Positions 16,029 to 16,184 of a DNA stretch of 16,184 nucleotides are shown here, piece by piece. Under the pieces are notes generated by a model. It was not told the origin of the DNA and did no database searches. It was given only the letters and a program-made list of their open reading frames with translations. Each line of letters starts with the position of its first letter. The first letter of the stretch is position 1. The stretch is from the NCBI GenBank assembly GCA_018694455.1, contig JABHNP010000101.1:1-16184 (forward strand). The letters run 5' to 3'. This DNA is from Planctomycetaceae bacterium. Lineage in GTDB: Bacteria > Planctomycetota > Planctomycetia > Pirellulales > UBA1268. The translations under genes were made by a program, and so were the position numbers.

Positions 16029-16184
16029 CTATTTGGTGCTTACGGTACGACTGACCGCAATTACCTTGGTAGCTTTTGTAGCTGATGCGGAAGCGTCCGG
16101 AGTTGGGGCAACTGCTGCCTCAATTCCACAAGCTGGCTCACATCCGCAAGCTGGCTCACATCCACAAGCTGGCTCACATCCGCA
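16029..16184 (-). CDS. Cys-rich CGCEPA-repeat protein, C-terminal part
   Basis: This is the last 51 codons of a minus-strand gene whose start lies beyond the window. The visible protein opens with three perfect CGCEPA hexapeptides, then a degenerate CGIEAA, and ends in an Ala/Thr/Ser-rich tail (VAPTPDASASATKATK and VIAVSRTVSTK) before the TAG at 16029-16031. Cysteines in the repeat are spaced two and four residues apart, suiting disulfide cross-linking or metal binding. The coding call is supported by the in-phase 18-base DNA repeat, synonymous TGC/TGT changes between units, and the strong terminator 50 bases downstream. From memory, CEPxCGC-type Cys repeats occur in planctomycete secreted proteins, whose walls are reported to be Cys-rich; a wall or envelope role is inference. 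The N-terminus, and so any signal peptide, is not visible. Confidence 0.75.
   Translation of the reverse strand, partial: CGCEPACGCEPACGCEPACGIEAAVAPTPDASASATKATKVIAVSRTVSTK
16128..16184. repeat. 18-bp tandem repeat inside the Cys-rich gene
   Basis: Three units of CAAGCTGGCTCACATCC, each preceded by A, G or A, stand head to tail at 16128-16145, 16146-16163 and 16164-16181, and a further unit begins at the edge. The units differ only at that first base, which alternates A/G and is the third position of a Cys codon. The array runs out of the window, so its full length is unknown. Confidence 0.9.

Noticed and set aside
16128..16184. A CRISPR array at the right edge
   Set aside because: Units are 18 bases and contiguous with no unique spacers, and they are in phase with a Cys-rich coding frame.

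Overview
The window reads as a piece of a planctomycete chromosome, most likely a marine Pirellulaceae-type organism of moderate GC. This is inferred from gene content: two iduronate-2-sulfatase-like sulfatases, a very large secreted propeller/HEAT/cytochrome c protein of the type first described in Pirellula and Verrucomicrobium, secreted SGNH and sialate-esterase-like hydrolases, a small EF-hand secreted protein, a Tyr-rich small secreted protein and a Cys-rich CGCEPA-repeat protein. No rRNA, tRNA, CRISPR array, transposase, integrase or phage gene was seen. Fourteen genes are supported; the first and last are cut by the window edges.

Layout. Bases 1-2567 hold two paralogous sulfatases in convergent orientation. 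From 2675 to 7968 five genes run on the plus strand: a secreted SGNH hydrolase, NADP-isocitrate dehydrogenase, a secreted sialate O-acetylesterase-like hydrolase, a secreted alkaline-phosphatase-superfamily phosphodiesterase and an acyl desaturase. A minus-strand EF-hand protein with a clear intrinsic terminator (7981-8017) follows, then a plus-strand GH29 alpha-L-fucosidase (8535-10031). Next come the convergent 1046-residue cytochrome-containing protein (10133-13273) and a divergent RluA-type pseudouridine synthase (13415-14167). The right end holds three minus-strand genes: the Tyr-rich small secreted protein, an MBL-fold hydrolase, and the C-terminus of the Cys-rich repeat protein with a very strong terminator (15949-15978).

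How the genes may work together. Sulfatases, a fucosidase, two esterase-like hydrolases and a phosphodiesterase, most with signal peptides, fit scavenging of sulfated, possibly acetylated, fucose-containing polysaccharide outside the cytoplasm. This is a loose neighbourhood and not a tight operon: gaps run from about 50 to 280 bases, strands alternate, and housekeeping genes (isocitrate dehydrogenase, desaturase, pseudouridine synthase) lie between. The EF-hand, Tyr-rich and Cys-rich proteins look like cell-envelope components. I saw no convincing new defence, mobile or signalling system. The least explained items are the CGCEPA repeat protein, the Tyr-rich protein, the extra domain and basic Pro/Arg segment in the big cytochrome protein, and the roughly 45-residue insertion in one sulfatase.
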